From: Cardiobacterium sp. Marseille-Q4385
GTDB lineage: Bacteria; Pseudomonadota; Gammaproteobacteria; Cardiobacteriales; Cardiobacteriaceae
Length of the DNA: 64,000 nucleotides
Assembly (NCBI RefSeq): GCF_916618745.1
Contig: NZ_OU745373.1
Span: 186,001-250,000 of the forward strand
Reading direction: 5' to 3'
The notes under the pieces were generated by a model. The model made no database searches. It was not told the DNA's origin and saw only the letters and a list, made by a program, of their open reading frames with translations. This document shows, piece by piece, positions 1 to 8,387 of this stretch; the stretch's first letter is position 1, and each line of letters starts with the position of its first letter. Both the position numbers and the translations under genes were made by a program.

Positions 1-378
1 CAGGCAAACATCGCCACACTCCAAATCGTCTATGCCAAAATCAAAGAACTGAACCGACAAAACGATCTCTTGCGGCATAAATACGGCGGCGACGCCAAAT
101 ATGCCCGCATCCACAAACGTCTGCGCGAAAACACTGCTCTCTACGGCGACAAACTCAAAGTCTTTAACGCGCTAAACGGTGTAAAAACCGATGCCGACCA
201 AAAAGTGCTGGATATGGAGCAGATTTTGGACAATCAAAATTACTTTGAAAAACAAATGCAGGGCATCGTATTAAAACGCTTTAGAACGGAACAGCAATTT
301 CCTGTTCAACCCGCCGACATCCAAGCCATCAACCGCCTGTTGGTGCGGGAATATTTAAAAGAAAGCGGGCGGATTTGA
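1..378 (+). CDS. hsdR: Type I restriction enzyme subunit R, C-terminal end (partial)
   Basis: The reading frame is open from base 1 to the TGA at 376-378, so about 125 C-terminal residues are present and the rest lies before the window. The sequence is helical and charged, with no motor or nuclease motif, as expected for the C-terminal domain of HsdR that docks on the HsdM/HsdS methylase core. Assignment rests on context (RhuM, HsdS and HsdM follow on the same strand) and on resemblance to HsdR C-termini of Neisseriaceae type I systems. An internal TTG at 70 could be mistaken for a start, but the frame continues upstream without a break. Confidence 0.75.
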   Translation, partial: QANIATLQIVYAKIKELNRQNDLLRHKYGGDAKYARIHKRLRENTALYGDKLKVFNALNGVKTDADQKVLDMEQILDNQNYFEKQMQGIVLKRFRTEQQFPVQPADIQAINRLLVREYLKESGRI

Positions 379-388
379 GGAGTAGATT

Positions 389-400
389 TTCAGGCAGCCT
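389..400 (-). other. Neisseriaceae-type DNA uptake sequence
   Basis: The reverse strand reads AGGCTGCCTGAA, the 12-mer dialect known from Simonsiella-type Neisseriaceae. It sits between the hsdR stop and the rhuM start. In Neisseriaceae these 12-mers are bound by the minor pilin ComP during transformation. Here it marks the probable source of the locus. Confidence 0.65.
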
Positions 401-426
401 TAACCATTTATAAATACAGGAAAGCT

Positions 427-1416
427 ATGCACAACAACGACATCATCATCTACACCACGGAAGACGGACTATCCGAATTTACCCTGCGCGAGCTTGACGG
501 CGAACTATGGCTTACCCAAAAAGAAATTGCCGAACTCTACCAAACCAGCAAACAAAACATCGGTAAACACATCAAAGCCATATTTGCAGAACAAGAACTG
601 GACGATTCAGTTGTAAACTTTCAGTTTACAACTGCCGCAGACGGCAAGAACTACCGCATGGGGCTTTATCCCCTCTCCCTAATCATCGCCGTCGGCTACC
701 GCGTCCGCTCCACACGCGGTACACAATTCCGCCAATGGGCAACACGGACATTGGGCGAATACATCAGCAAAGGCTTTGTATTAAACGACGACCGCCTGAA
801 AAACCCGCCTGTCGGGACAAACCGTGCCGAAGATCAGTTTGACCAGTTGCTCAACCGCATCAGGGACATCCGCAGCAGCGAACGGCGGATGTATCTGCGC
901 GTGCGCGAAATATTCGCCATGGCGGCGGATTACCAGCCCAGCTTCAAAGAAACCACCCATTTTTTCAAAATCATACAAAACAAACTTCATTACGCCTGCA
1001 CCCGCCATACCGCCCCTGAAATTATTTATCAAAGGGCGGATGCGGGGAAACCCAATATGGGTCTGACCCATTGGCGGGGCAAAGAAATCGCCAAAGCCGA
1101 TATAACCGTTGCCAAAAACTACCTGAATGAAAAAGAAATCGATGCCCTCAACCGCATTGTTTCCATGTGGCTGGATTTTGCCGAAGACCAGGCAAGCATG
1201 AAAAAACAGATATTCCTGCAAGACTGGGCGGAAAAACTGGATGCCTTCCTCGCCTTCAATGACCGCCAAGTCTTACAAACGGCAGGGACAATCAGCAAAA
1301 CGCAGGCAGACGAAAAAGCCCGCATCGAATACGAAAAATTTGCCGCCGCACGCAGACTGGAAAAAGAACGCGAGGGCGAACGCCATATTGCCGAACTGCT
1401 GAAACTGACAAAATAG
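427..1416 (+). CDS. RhuM family protein
   Basis: 329 residues, ATG start preceded by a purine-rich AGGAAAG. The N-terminal 100 residues hold the RhuM signature: a helix-turn-helix-like stretch (LTQKEIAELYQTSKQNI, about residues 29-45) followed by the GYRVRSTRGTQFRQWAT block. The C-terminal half is charged and helical. RhuM proteins were first named in a Salmonella pathogenicity island and are very often embedded in type I restriction loci, as here between hsdR and hsdS; their biochemical role is not established. All four genes face the same way, so it is probably co-transcribed with them. No signal peptide or membrane segment is visible. Confidence 0.85.
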   Translation: MHNNDIIIYTTEDGLSEFTLRELDGELWLTQKEIAELYQTSKQNIGKHIKAIFAEQELDDSVVNFQFTTAADGKNYRMGLYPLSLIIAVGYRVRSTRGTQFRQWATRTLGEYISKGFVLNDDRLKNPPVGTNRAEDQFDQLLNRIRDIRSSERRMYLRVREIFAMAADYQPSFKETTHFFKIIQNKLHYACTRHTAPEIIYQRADAGKPNMGLTHWRGKEIAKADITVAKNYLNEKEIDALNRIVSMWLDFAEDQASMKKQIFLQDWAEKLDAFLAFNDRQVLQTAGTISKTQADEKARIEYEKFAAARRLEKEREGERHIAELLKLTK

Positions 1417-1514
1417 CGGAGCAAAAATATGACTGACAGCATAAAAGGTAGAGGACGGAAATAGGTGTAGGTTGGGTTGCAAACTCAACAAAATCCATGA
1501 AATTGCTGCCCGAA

Positions 1515-1526
1515 AGGTCGTCTGAA
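1515..1526 (+). other. Neisseriaceae-type DNA uptake sequence
   Basis: Exact AGGTCGTCTGAA, the dialect described for Neisseria mucosa-group species, in the gap between rhuM and hsdS. CGTCTG at 1519-1524 can pair with CAGACG at 1533-1538, but no T-run follows, so a terminator role is doubtful. Confidence 0.7.
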
Positions 1527-1567
1527 AACGGACAGACGCGGTGCATAGGCTTGGGACAGAACACAAA

Positions 1568-1576
1568 AAGTGCGGT
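1568..1576 (+). other. Pasteurellaceae-type uptake signal sequence
   Basis: Exact AAGTGCGGT, the 9-bp core of the Haemophilus influenzae uptake signal. It is followed by ATTTT at 1580-1584 and a T-run at 1591-1596, matching the two AT-rich blocks of the extended signal in order and approximate spacing. It lies 41 bases from a neisserial uptake sequence in the same gap. A 9-mer can occur by chance; the AT-rich blocks make this less likely. Confidence 0.55.
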
Positions 1577-1594
1577 CGGATTTTGAAATGTTTT

Positions 1595-1606
1595 TTCAGA
1601 CAGCCT
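1595..1606 (-). other. Variant neisserial uptake sequence
   Basis: The reverse strand reads AGGCTGTCTGAA, one base away from both the AG-DUS (AGGCCGTCTGAA) and the Simonsiella dialect (AGGCTGCCTGAA). It lies just before hsdS. Confidence 0.5.
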
Positions 1607-1634
1607 TTAAATAATGTTTAGAGATGAAGTTGAT

Positions 1635-2804
1635 ATGAAAAGTTATACTCTCAAAGATGCCTGTTATATTACAACAGGAAAATTAGATGCTAATCAATCT
1701 ATAAAAAATGGTATTTACCCATTTTTTACTTGTGCAGAATTTCCGGATGCGATTAATACCTATGCTTTTGATTGTGATGCTGTTTTAGTTGCAGGGAATA
1801 ATGCTAGAGGAAATTTTCATGTTAATCGCTATAAAGGAAAATTTAATGCTTACCAAAGGACTTACGTATTAACATCAAAGGAAAACTTTGATATTGATTT
1901 CATTTTTTATAGTTTAAAACTAGAACTTAAAAGGCTAAAAGAGAAATCACAAGGATCACAAACAAAATTTCTTACTTTACCAATACTACAAAATATACAT
2001 TTTTCTAGTATTTTAATAAATGAACAGAAATCCATCGCCACTGTCCTATCCGCTTTGGACAAAAAAATCGCCCTAAACAAACAAATCAACGCGCGCTTGG
2101 AAGAGATGGCGAAAATCCTGTACGACTACTGGTTTGTGCAGTTCGACTTCCCCGACGCTAACGGCAAGCCCTACAAATCCTCAGGCGGCGAAATGGTGTT
2201 TGACGAAACCTTGAAACGGGAAATTCCAAAGGGTTGGGAGGTGAAGAGTTTATGGAAAATAGCGAAGTATTTTAACGGATTAGCTTTGCAAAAATATCGT
2301 CCTGAAAATGAACTCGATGATTTTTTGCCAGTTATTAAAATTAGAGAAATGAATGAAGGTGTTTCTTCAAATACTGAAAGAGCAAAAACAAATATCCCAA
2401 AAGAAGCAATTATTGATGATGGGGATATTTTATTTTCTTGGTCTGCGACTTTAGAAATCAAAATTTGGTCTCAAGGCAAAGGGGCTTTAAATCAACATAT
2501 TTTTAAAGTAACTTCTTCCGAATATCCAAAATACTTTTTTTATTTTGAATTATTAAACTATTTGAAGCATTTTAAAATGATTGCTGATTTAAGAAAAACG
2601 ACGATGGGACATATTACTCAAGACCATTTAAAACAAGCATATATTTGTATTCCTTCTCAATCATCGTTGGAAAATTTGGAAAGAATAGTTACTCCTATTT
2701 TTCAAAAAATGCTAATAACCCAAAAGCAAAACTACCACCTGACCCAACTACGCGATTTCCTACTGCCCATGCTGATGAACGGGCAGGTATCCGTGGCGGA
2801 ATAA
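1635..2804 (+). CDS. hsdS: Type I restriction enzyme specificity subunit S
   Basis: 389 residues from ATG 1635; an in-frame ATG at 1614 would add seven residues, but 1635 is preceded by GAG-rich sequence and gives the usual beginning of this family. The order is target-recognition domain 1 (about residues 1-130), a central conserved helix (about 135-185, with LDKKIALNKQINARLEEMAKILYDYWF split over the spacer), recognition domain 2 (about 200-350) and a C-terminal half-repeat ending LLPMLMNGQVSV. HsdS reads the bipartite DNA target for the HsdM2S methylase and the R2M2S nuclease. The two recognition domains are strikingly AT-rich while the conserved helices are not, the usual sign of domain swapping. 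Confidence 0.9.
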   Translation: MKSYTLKDACYITTGKLDANQSIKNGIYPFFTCAEFPDAINTYAFDCDAVLVAGNNARGNFHVNRYKGKFNAYQRTYVLTSKENFDIDFIFYSLKLELKRLKEKSQGSQTKFLTLPILQNIHFSSILINEQKSIATVLSALDKKIALNKQINARLEEMAKILYDYWFVQFDFPDANGKPYKSSGGEMVFDETLKREIPKGWEVKSLWKIAKYFNGLALQKYRPENELDDFLPVIKIREMNEGVSSNTERAKTNIPKEAIIDDGDILFSWSATLEIKIWSQGKGALNQHIFKVTSSEYPKYFFYFELLNYLKHFKMIADLRKTTMGHITQDHLKQAYICIPSQSSLENLERIVTPIFQKMLITQKQNYHLTQLRDFLLPMLMNGQVSVAE

Positions 2805-2852
2805 GCCGGATTCAAGAATCCGACCTACAAGATGAAACAAACGAGATAAAAA

Positions 2853-4463
2853 ATGACCGAACAACACTTTACCGAACAAACCAAATCCCTAATCAAGAGC
2901 TTAAAAACCACCTGCGCCGACTATGGCTTAGGCAACGATGGCAACGAGTTCAAAATCATCAGTCAGGCGTTTTTGTATAAATTCTTAAATGACAAATACG
3001 ATTTTGAAGTTAAACAAATTCGCAAAGAAAATCCCGACGAGCCAATCGAGTTCGTTAATATGGATATTGAGGGAAAAACCGCCATTTTAAAGCCTGAACA
3101 TTCCATCAAGTATTTGTCCGAGCGACAAAACGGCGCGGACTTTGCCAAACTCTTTGACGATACGCTGACCGATATTGCCGCTTGTAATGCGGAGTTGTTT
3201 TCGGTGAAAACCGAAGGCGGGGCAAAAATCGTGTTGTTCGAGCGTATCAGTCAGTACATTACCGATGAAGGTCGCCGCGACGATTTTTGCCGCGCACTGA
3301 TTTCCAAGCTGGCAGGTTTTAGTTTCGAGGCGATTTTTGCGCAAAAATTCGACTTTTTCGCCACGATTTTTGAATACCTGATTAAAGACTACAACAGCAA
3401 TTCGGGCGGCAAATACGCCGAATACTACACGCCGCATGCGGTGGCGCGGATTATGGCGGATATTTTGGTGCCGGAGGAGGTGCGCGGGCAAATCCGTAGC
3501 GTGGACGTTTACGACCCCTCCGCTGGTTCGGGAACGCTGCTGATGAATGTCGCCCATGCCATCGGTGAAGACAAATGTATGATTTATACGCAGGATATTT
3601 CGCAAAAATCATCCAATCTTTTGCGGCTGAATCTGATTTTGAATAATCTGGTGCATTCGCTGAATAATGTGGTTCAAGGCAATACGATTTTGTCGCCTGC
3701 CCATAAAGATGCTTCAGGTCGTCTGAAAAAATTTGATTTCATCGTTTCCAATCCGCCGTTTAAATTGGATTTCAGCGATTTTCGCGAGCAATTGGAAGGC
3801 GAGGAAAACCGCGAACGCTTTTTTGCCGGTATCCCAAAAATCAAGGCAAAAGATACGGATAAGATGGAAATCTACCAGCTTTTTATCCAGCATATCTTGT
3901 TTAGCCTGAAAGAAAAGGGCAAAGCAGCGATTGTATTGCCAACGGGCTTTATTACCGCCCAATCGGGCATCGATAAAAAAATCCGCGAACATTTAGTGGA
4001 AAACAAAATGCTCGCCGGCGTGGTTTCCATGCCTTCCAATATTTTCGCCACCACGGGAACCAACGTTTCCATCCTGTTTATCGATAAAGCCAATAAAGAC
4101 AACGTGGTATTAATCGACGCATCGGGCTTGGGCGAAAAAATCAAAGACGGCAAAAACCAAAAAACCGTACTCTCCCGCGCAGAAGAACAAAAAATCTGCA
4201 ATACTTTCACGCACAAACAGGCAGTAGAAGATTTCAGCGTGGTGGTCAGCTACGATGAAATTAAAGCCAAAAACTACAGCCTGTCGGCGGGGCAGTATTT
4301 CGAGGTGAAGATAGATTATGTGGATATATCCGCCGATGAATTTGCGCAAAAAATGGCGGAATTTTCGGCGGATTTGGACAAGCTCTTTTTTGAATCTGCC
4401 GAATTGGAACGGGAAATCAAGGATAAATTGCAAAGACTGCAATTCAACGGTGATTATTCATAG
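2853..4463 (+). CDS. hsdM: Type I restriction enzyme methylase subunit M
   Basis: 536 residues, a normal HsdM length. It transfers methyl groups from S-adenosylmethionine to adenine N6 at the site chosen by HsdS. The SAM-binding motif I DPSAGSGTLL starts at D221 and the catalytic NPPF motif IV at N300. An N-terminal helical domain (about 1-140) and a C-terminal helical tail that contacts HsdS flank the methylase core. The start follows an AT-rich GAGATAAAAA, 48 bases after the hsdS stop. A neisserial uptake 12-mer lies inside the coding region at 3716-3727. Confidence 0.95.
   Translation: MTEQHFTEQTKSLIKSLKTTCADYGLGNDGNEFKIISQAFLYKFLNDKYDFEVKQIRKENPDEPIEFVNMDIEGKTAILKPEHSIKYLSERQNGADFAKLFDDTLTDIAACNAELFSVKTEGGAKIVLFERISQYITDEGRRDDFCRALISKLAGFSFEAIFAQKFDFFATIFEYLIKDYNSNSGGKYAEYYTPHAVARIMADILVPEEVRGQIRSVDVYDPSAGSGTLLMNVAHAIGEDKCMIYTQDISQKSSNLLRLNLILNNLVHSLNNVVQGNTILSPAHKDASGRLKKFDFIVSNPPFKLDFSDFREQLEGEENRERFFAGIPKIKAKDTDKMEIYQLFIQHILFSLKEKGKAAIVLPTGFITAQSGIDKKIREHLVENKMLAGVVSMPSNIFATTGTNVSILFIDKANKDNVVLIDASGLGEKIKDGKNQKTVLSRAEEQKICNTFTHKQAVEDFSVVVSYDEIKAKNYSLSAGQYFEVKIDYVDISADEFAQKMAEFSADLDKLFFESAELEREIKDKLQRLQFNGDYS
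3716..3727 (+). other. Neisseriaceae-type DNA uptake sequence inside hsdM
   Basis: Exact AGGTCGTCTGAA within the hsdM coding sequence (coding for part of SGRLKK, just before the NPPF motif). Same dialect as the site at 1515. Confidence 0.65.
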
Positions 4464-4597
4464 TGTCTCTGTATCCGCATGGATAGTCACCATGGCAAAT
4501 GCCATTTGGAGATCTATTTTATTGTTATGGGTTTTACCCATCCCCTTACATATATCTTTTACAGTCGTTGCAGAGGATTGATACGGTGTTGGCCCGT

Positions 4598-4666
4598 CAA
4601 GCGGCGTAAATACTGGGCTCACCAATCGGCGTAAATACTGGGCTCACCAAGCGGGATAAATCCTGG
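4598..4666 (+). repeat. 25-bp dispersed repeat, three phased copies
   Basis: Units begin at 4598, 4623 and 4648, exactly 25 bp apart. The first reads CAAGCGGCGTAAATACTGG plus GCTCAC; the third is the variant with GGGATAAATCCTGG. Same family as the array at 40932-41205. Confidence 0.85.
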
Positions 4667-4696
4667 TTTTTTATCCCCCCTTCCGGCCTTCGGCCA

Positions 4697-4726
4697 CCTT
4701 CCCCCGCAAGCGGGGGAAGGGATTTT
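4697..4726. terminator. GC-rich hairpin with T-run
   Basis: CCTTCCCCCGC at 4697-4707 pairs perfectly with GCGGGGGAAGG at 4710-4720, followed by GATTTTT. It could end hsdM transcripts. The same hairpin is part of a wider repeat family (15.5, 48.5 and 58.5 kb), so it may be a mobile palindrome rather than a dedicated terminator. Confidence 0.45.
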
Positions 4727-4756
4727 TCCGTGCAAAATTTGAGATTGGCAACGCGT

Positions 4757-4781
4757 CAAGCGGCATTAGTACTGGGCTCGG
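4757..4781 (+). repeat. 25-bp dispersed repeat, single diverged copy
   Basis: CAAGCGGCATTAGTACTGG followed by GCTCGG, 23 bases before the end of xerC. Confidence 0.7.
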
Positions 4782-4804
4782 CAAAGGAAAGGCGCAGCTT
4801 TGCT

Positions 4805-5698
4805 TCATTCTTTTGCTGTTTTCTTCTTCGCGCGCGGGTGGTGGGCGTCGTAGGTTTTGATAAGGGTCTGCGTGTTGAGGTGGGTATAGATTTGTGTGGT
4901 GGCGAGATTTTTATGGCCAAGCATTTCTTGCACGGCGCGGATGTCGCCTGAGGATTGCAGGATGTGGGTGGCGAAGGTGTGGCGCAGGGTGTGTGGGTGG
5001 ATGTTGATGTCGATTTTGTCGTAGGCGTAGGCTTTAAGACGCAGGGCAATGCCGCGTTCGCTGATGCGGGTGCCGTTTTTATTGAGAAAGAGCGCGGTTT
5101 CTTCCGGCTTTTTTTGCAGGCTGCCGCGCACCGCGCGCCAGCGCGCCAATGCTTCCCGCGCTTTGCTGCCAATAAAGACGAGGCGTTCGACGCCGCCTTT
5201 GCCGCGCACGATGGTGTGGCCGTTTGCTTCGGGCAGGTCGGCGTTCAGCGCGGCGAGTTCGGCGAGGCGCAGGCCGGCCGAGTAGAAGAGTTCAAGGATG
5301 GCATGGTCGCGCAGCTTGAGCGGGTCACTGTCTTCCGGCGGCGTAAGCAGGGCGGTGATTTGTTCGGGGGTAAGGACTTCCGGTAGTGGGCGTTTGCTTT
5401 TGCGCGGCAGTTTGAGGTGGGTGCTGGGGTCGTCAGCGAGGCCGCGCTGGCGGTGCAGCCAGCCGTAGTAGCCACGCAGGGCGGCGCGGTGCTGGTTCAG
5501 GGTCGCGGCGCTGTACTTGTGCTCTTTGGTGAGGCGGAGGAGGTAGTCTTTCAGGGTTTGCGCGTCCAGCGCGCGCAGGTTTTCTTCCGGGAAGGCGGCG
5601 GCGAATTGCAGCAGCAGGCGGCGGTAGGTGGCAATGGTCTGCGCGGCGGCGGCGCGTTCGTAGCGCAGGTAGGCGAGGTAGTCGTCAAGGTCGCTCAT
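4805..5698 (-). CDS. xerC: Tyrosine recombinase XerC
   Basis: 297 residues, the usual XerC length. With XerD it resolves chromosome dimers at dif by a tyrosine-linked strand exchange. An N-terminal SAM-like core-binding domain (about 1-90) is followed by the catalytic domain. All catalytic residues are present: R144 (SAGLRLAEL), K167 (RGKGG), H236 and R239 (HPHTLRH), H262 (LGHKN) and nucleophile Y271 (QIYTH). Its ATG overlaps the dapF stop by four bases, the common dapF-xerC operon, so this is the housekeeping enzyme and not the integrase of the adjacent restriction locus. Confidence 0.93.
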   Translation of the reverse strand: MSDLDDYLAYLRYERAAAAQTIATYRRLLLQFAAAFPEENLRALDAQTLKDYLLRLTKEHKYSAATLNQHRAALRGYYGWLHRQRGLADDPSTHLKLPRKSKRPLPEVLTPEQITALLTPPEDSDPLKLRDHAILELFYSAGLRLAELAALNADLPEANGHTIVRGKGGVERLVFIGSKAREALARWRAVRGSLQKKPEETALFLNKNGTRISERGIALRLKAYAYDKIDINIHPHTLRHTFATHILQSSGDIRAVQEMLGHKNLATTQIYTHLNTQTLIKTYDAHHPRAKKKTAKE

Positions 5699-6519
5699 GC
5701 GAGTTCGCCGTGATACACGGTGGCGGCGGGGCCGCTCATGGTGAGTTGGGCGTTATCATCCGGCCAGGCGATGCGCAGTTCACCGCGCGTAAGGCGGACG
5801 GTCACGTCGCAATCCAGCAGGCCGCGTTTGATACCAACGGCAACAGCCGCACAGGCACCGGTACCGCAAGCCTGGGTTTCGCCCGCGCCGCGTTCGTACA
5901 CGCGCAGGCGGATGTGACGGCGGTCGTCGATTTGCATGAAGCCGACGTTGACGGCAGCGGGGAAAAGGGGGTGGGTTTGCAGCGCAGCGCCGACGGCGGC
6001 AACGGGCGCAGTCGCTACGTCGTCCACAACGCAAACAGCATGTGGGTTGCCCATGCTGACGATGCCGAGTTGCAGGTCATGCCCGGCGACGCTCACATGC
6101 TGATGCAGGCAATCGCGCTGCGCGGCGGTGAACGGGGTGAAATCCGGCACGCCCATATCCACGCGGTAGTTGTCGCCGCTGTCGCGGGCGATAGCGATGC
6201 TGCCGCGCTTGATGGCGACGCGGACTGGGCGGTCAAGCGGGTGCAGGCCGTGGTCGTGCAGGTATTTGCCGAAGCAACGCGCGCCGTTGCCGCAGTGCTC
6301 GACTTCGCCGCCGTCGGCGTTGTAGATGCGGTAGGCGAAGTCGTGTGCGGCATCGGGCGCGGGTTCGATGATCAATAGTTGGTCGAAGCCGATGCCGCTG
6401 TGGCGGTCGGCCAGCGCGAGGATTTTCTCGCGCGGCCAGTCGAAGGGTTCATGCAGGGCATTCAGCACGATAAAGTCGTTACCGAGGCCGTGCATTTTGC
6501 TGAAAGTGCGGATGCTCAT
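5695..6519 (-). CDS. dapF: Diaminopimelate epimerase
   Basis: 274 residues. It converts LL- to meso-diaminopimelate for peptidoglycan and lysine synthesis in the cytoplasm. The two active-site cysteines are C76 (HCGNGARC) and C218 (QACGTGAC), and the N-terminus has the family motif KMHGLGNDFIV. It overlaps the upstream small membrane protein gene and the downstream xerC by four bases each, so the three are translationally coupled. Confidence 0.96.
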   Translation of the reverse strand: MSIRTFSKMHGLGNDFIVLNALHEPFDWPREKILALADRHSGIGFDQLLIIEPAPDAAHDFAYRIYNADGGEVEHCGNGARCFGKYLHDHGLHPLDRPVRVAIKRGSIAIARDSGDNYRVDMGVPDFTPFTAAQRDCLHQHVSVAGHDLQLGIVSMGNPHAVCVVDDVATAPVAAVGAALQTHPLFPAAVNVGFMQIDDRRHIRLRVYERGAGETQACGTGACAAVAVGIKRGLLDCDVTVRLTRGELRIAWPDDNAQLTMSGPAATVYHGELA

Positions 6520-6779
6520 CGGTTCGACACCAGGCGCAGCAAGGCGAGTATCAGGATGGCGCCGAGGACGGAGGCGATGAATCCCGCCGGTTGACCAAGG
6601 CGGTACAGGCCGAGCTCTCGCCCAATCAGCCCGGCAGCGACGGCGCCGGCGATGCCGAGACCTGTCGTCAATACGCAGCCGAAGTTGTCACGCCCCGGCA
6701 TCAGCGCGCGGGCAATCAGGCCGATAAAGAAGCCGATAGCAATCATGTACAGCAGGTTTTGGTTGAGATGGATAGTCAT
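6516..6779 (-). CDS. GlsB/YeaQ/YmgE family small membrane protein
   Basis: 87 residues with three hydrophobic segments and the glycine-rich pattern of this family (GFFIGLIARALMPG near residue 16, and GIAGAVAAGLIGRELG in the middle). Family members are inner-membrane proteins linked to stress responses; no reaction is known. First gene of the operon with dapF and xerC, whose coupling by four-base overlap suggests shared transcription. Confidence 0.85.
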   Translation of the reverse strand: MTIHLNQNLLYMIAIGFFIGLIARALMPGRDNFGCVLTTGLGIAGAVAAGLIGRELGLYRLGQPAGFIASVLGAILILALLRLVSNR

Positions 6780-6942
6780 GTGTTGTTGCTCCTGTGATAC
6801 AAATCAGCGGGGCGCACTATAACCACAAGCCGCCGCCCATTCCAAACCCGCCGCTCGCCCGCATTCCCCGCTTGCCGCGCCAATAGCCAGCAGCAAGGGC
6901 GCGCTATACAATGTTGCCGTCTGTCCATAGTAAGGAAAAATC

Positions 6943-7983
6943 ATGCAAAACGACCTGCTGCTCCGCGTCCTCAGAGGCGAACCCGTCCCCCGCACCCCCG
7001 TCTGGATGATGCGCCAGGCCGGGCGCTACCTGCCCGAATACCGCGCCACGCGCGAGCAGGCCGGCGATTTCATGACAATGTGCCAGACGCCGGAGCTTGC
7101 CTGCGAGGTGACGCTGCAACCGCTGGAACGCTTCCGCCTTGACGCCGCCATTCTTTTTTCCGACATCCTCACCATCCCTGATGCGATGGGGCTTGGCCTG
7201 AACTTTATCCCCGGCGAGGGGCCGACTTTCAACCACCCCATCGAAAGCGCTGCCGATGTGGCTGCACTCGGTATCCCCGACATGGAACGCGAACTCCGCT
7301 ACGTCATGGATGCGGTGCGCCTCATCCGTCACGAGCTGGACGGGCGCGTGCCGCTCATCGGCTTCAGCGGCAGCCCGTGGACGCTCGCCACCTACATGAT
7401 TGAAGGCGGAGCCAGCCGCGATTTCGCCCGCGCCAAAGCCATGCTCTACCACGAACCGCGCACCCTGCACCAGTTGCTCGACAAACTCGCTACCGCCGTC
7501 ACCGCTTATCTGATCGCGCAGATTGAAGCGGGCGTGCAGGCGGTCATGCTGTTTGACACCTGGGGCGGCGTTCTCGCCTGGCCGGCATACCGCGACTACT
7601 CGCTCGCCTATATGCAGCGCATCATCACCGCCATCGGCGACAAAGTCCCGCTCATCCTTTTCACCAAAGGCGGCGGACAATGGCTGCCGATGATGAAAGA
7701 CAGCGGCGCAGCAGCCATCGGCTTGGACTGGACGGCATCATTAGGCGCTGCCCGCACCATCCTTGGCGATAACATCGCGCTGCAAGGCAACCTCGATCCG
7801 GCCATTCTGCGCGCCGAGCCCGCCGTTATCGAAAACGAAGTGCGCCGCGTGCTCGCTGACTACGGCTACGGCCACCGCCACATCTTCAACCTCGGCCACG
7901 GCATCACCCCGGATATCCCGCCGGAGCACGCAGCGGCGATGATTGAGGCGGTGCATAAATACAGTCCGCCGTATCACAAATAA
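6943..7983 (+). CDS. hemE: Uroporphyrinogen decarboxylase
   Basis: 346 residues, full length. It removes four carboxyl groups from uroporphyrinogen III to give coproporphyrinogen III in heme synthesis. The signature WMMRQAGRYLPEYR begins at residue 21 and the conserved aspartate D74 lies in FSDILTIPDAMG. The start follows AAGGAAAAATC. A TATACAAT stretch at about 6903-6910 could be a -10 box, but I see no good -35. Confidence 0.97.
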   Translation: MQNDLLLRVLRGEPVPRTPVWMMRQAGRYLPEYRATREQAGDFMTMCQTPELACEVTLQPLERFRLDAAILFSDILTIPDAMGLGLNFIPGEGPTFNHPIESAADVAALGIPDMERELRYVMDAVRLIRHELDGRVPLIGFSGSPWTLATYMIEGGASRDFARAKAMLYHEPRTLHQLLDKLATAVTAYLIAQIEAGVQAVMLFDTWGGVLAWPAYRDYSLAYMQRIITAIGDKVPLILFTKGGGQWLPMMKDSGAAAIGLDWTASLGAARTILGDNIALQGNLDPAILRAEPAVIENEVRRVLADYGYGHRHIFNLGHGITPDIPPEHAAAMIEAVHKYSPPYHK

Positions 7984-7988
7984 GCGCT

Positions 7989-8387
7989 ATGACCACACCG
8001 CCGCTGACTGCCCTCAACGACAACGAAAAAGAGACTCTGCGCGCCGCCGCTACCACCGCCTACGAACAGGGGGACTACGCCACCGCCCGCGAAATAAACG
8101 CCCGCCTTGCCGAAGCAGGCGATGCCCTCGGCCAATACAACCTCGGTGTGCTCCATAGCGAAGGACGGGGCGTGCCGCAGAACTACACGCAGGCCCGCGA
8201 CTGGTACGAACGGGCGGCAGAACAGGGCGACGCCAAAGCACAAACCAACCTCGGCGTGTTCTATGCCGATGGACGCAGCGGAACACAGGACTACGCTCTG
8301 GCCCGCCTGTGGTGGGAAAAAGCCGCTGCTCAGGGCGATGCCAACGCCCAAATCGCCCTGCAAATGCTGGACGACTTGGGCGCATAG
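7989..8387 (+). CDS. Sel1-repeat protein, cytoplasmic
   Basis: 132 residues with two to three Sel1-like repeats (for example LGQYNLGVLHSEGRGVPQNY and a second copy 36 residues later, AQTNLGVFYADGRSGTQDY split over helices). Sel1 repeats form alpha-solenoids that mediate protein contacts. There is no signal peptide, unlike the other Sel1 proteins in the window (34617, 39658, 46211). It starts five bases after hemE and is probably co-transcribed. Specific role unknown. Confidence 0.8.
   Translation: MTTPPLTALNDNEKETLRAAATTAYEQGDYATAREINARLAEAGDALGQYNLGVLHSEGRGVPQNYTQARDWYERAAEQGDAKAQTNLGVFYADGRSGTQDYALARLWWEKAAAQGDANAQIALQMLDDLGA

Larger units (their letters stand above)
4464..4804. other. Junction between restriction locus and chromosomal backbone
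   Basis: No convincing gene. A 29-codon open frame beginning at 4492 is hydrophobic but has no ribosome binding site and I do not call it. From 4598 the DNA changes to the dispersed repeats typical of the rest of the window, so the right edge of the acquired restriction locus probably lies between 4464 and 4597. Confidence 0.5.

Noticed and set aside
4492..4581. Small hydrophobic peptide gene of 29 codons after hsdM
   Set aside because: No ribosome binding site and no recognisable family.
4805..5698. Phage or island integrase next to the restriction locus
   Set aside because: It has XerC length and residues and sits in the normal dapF-xerC operon.
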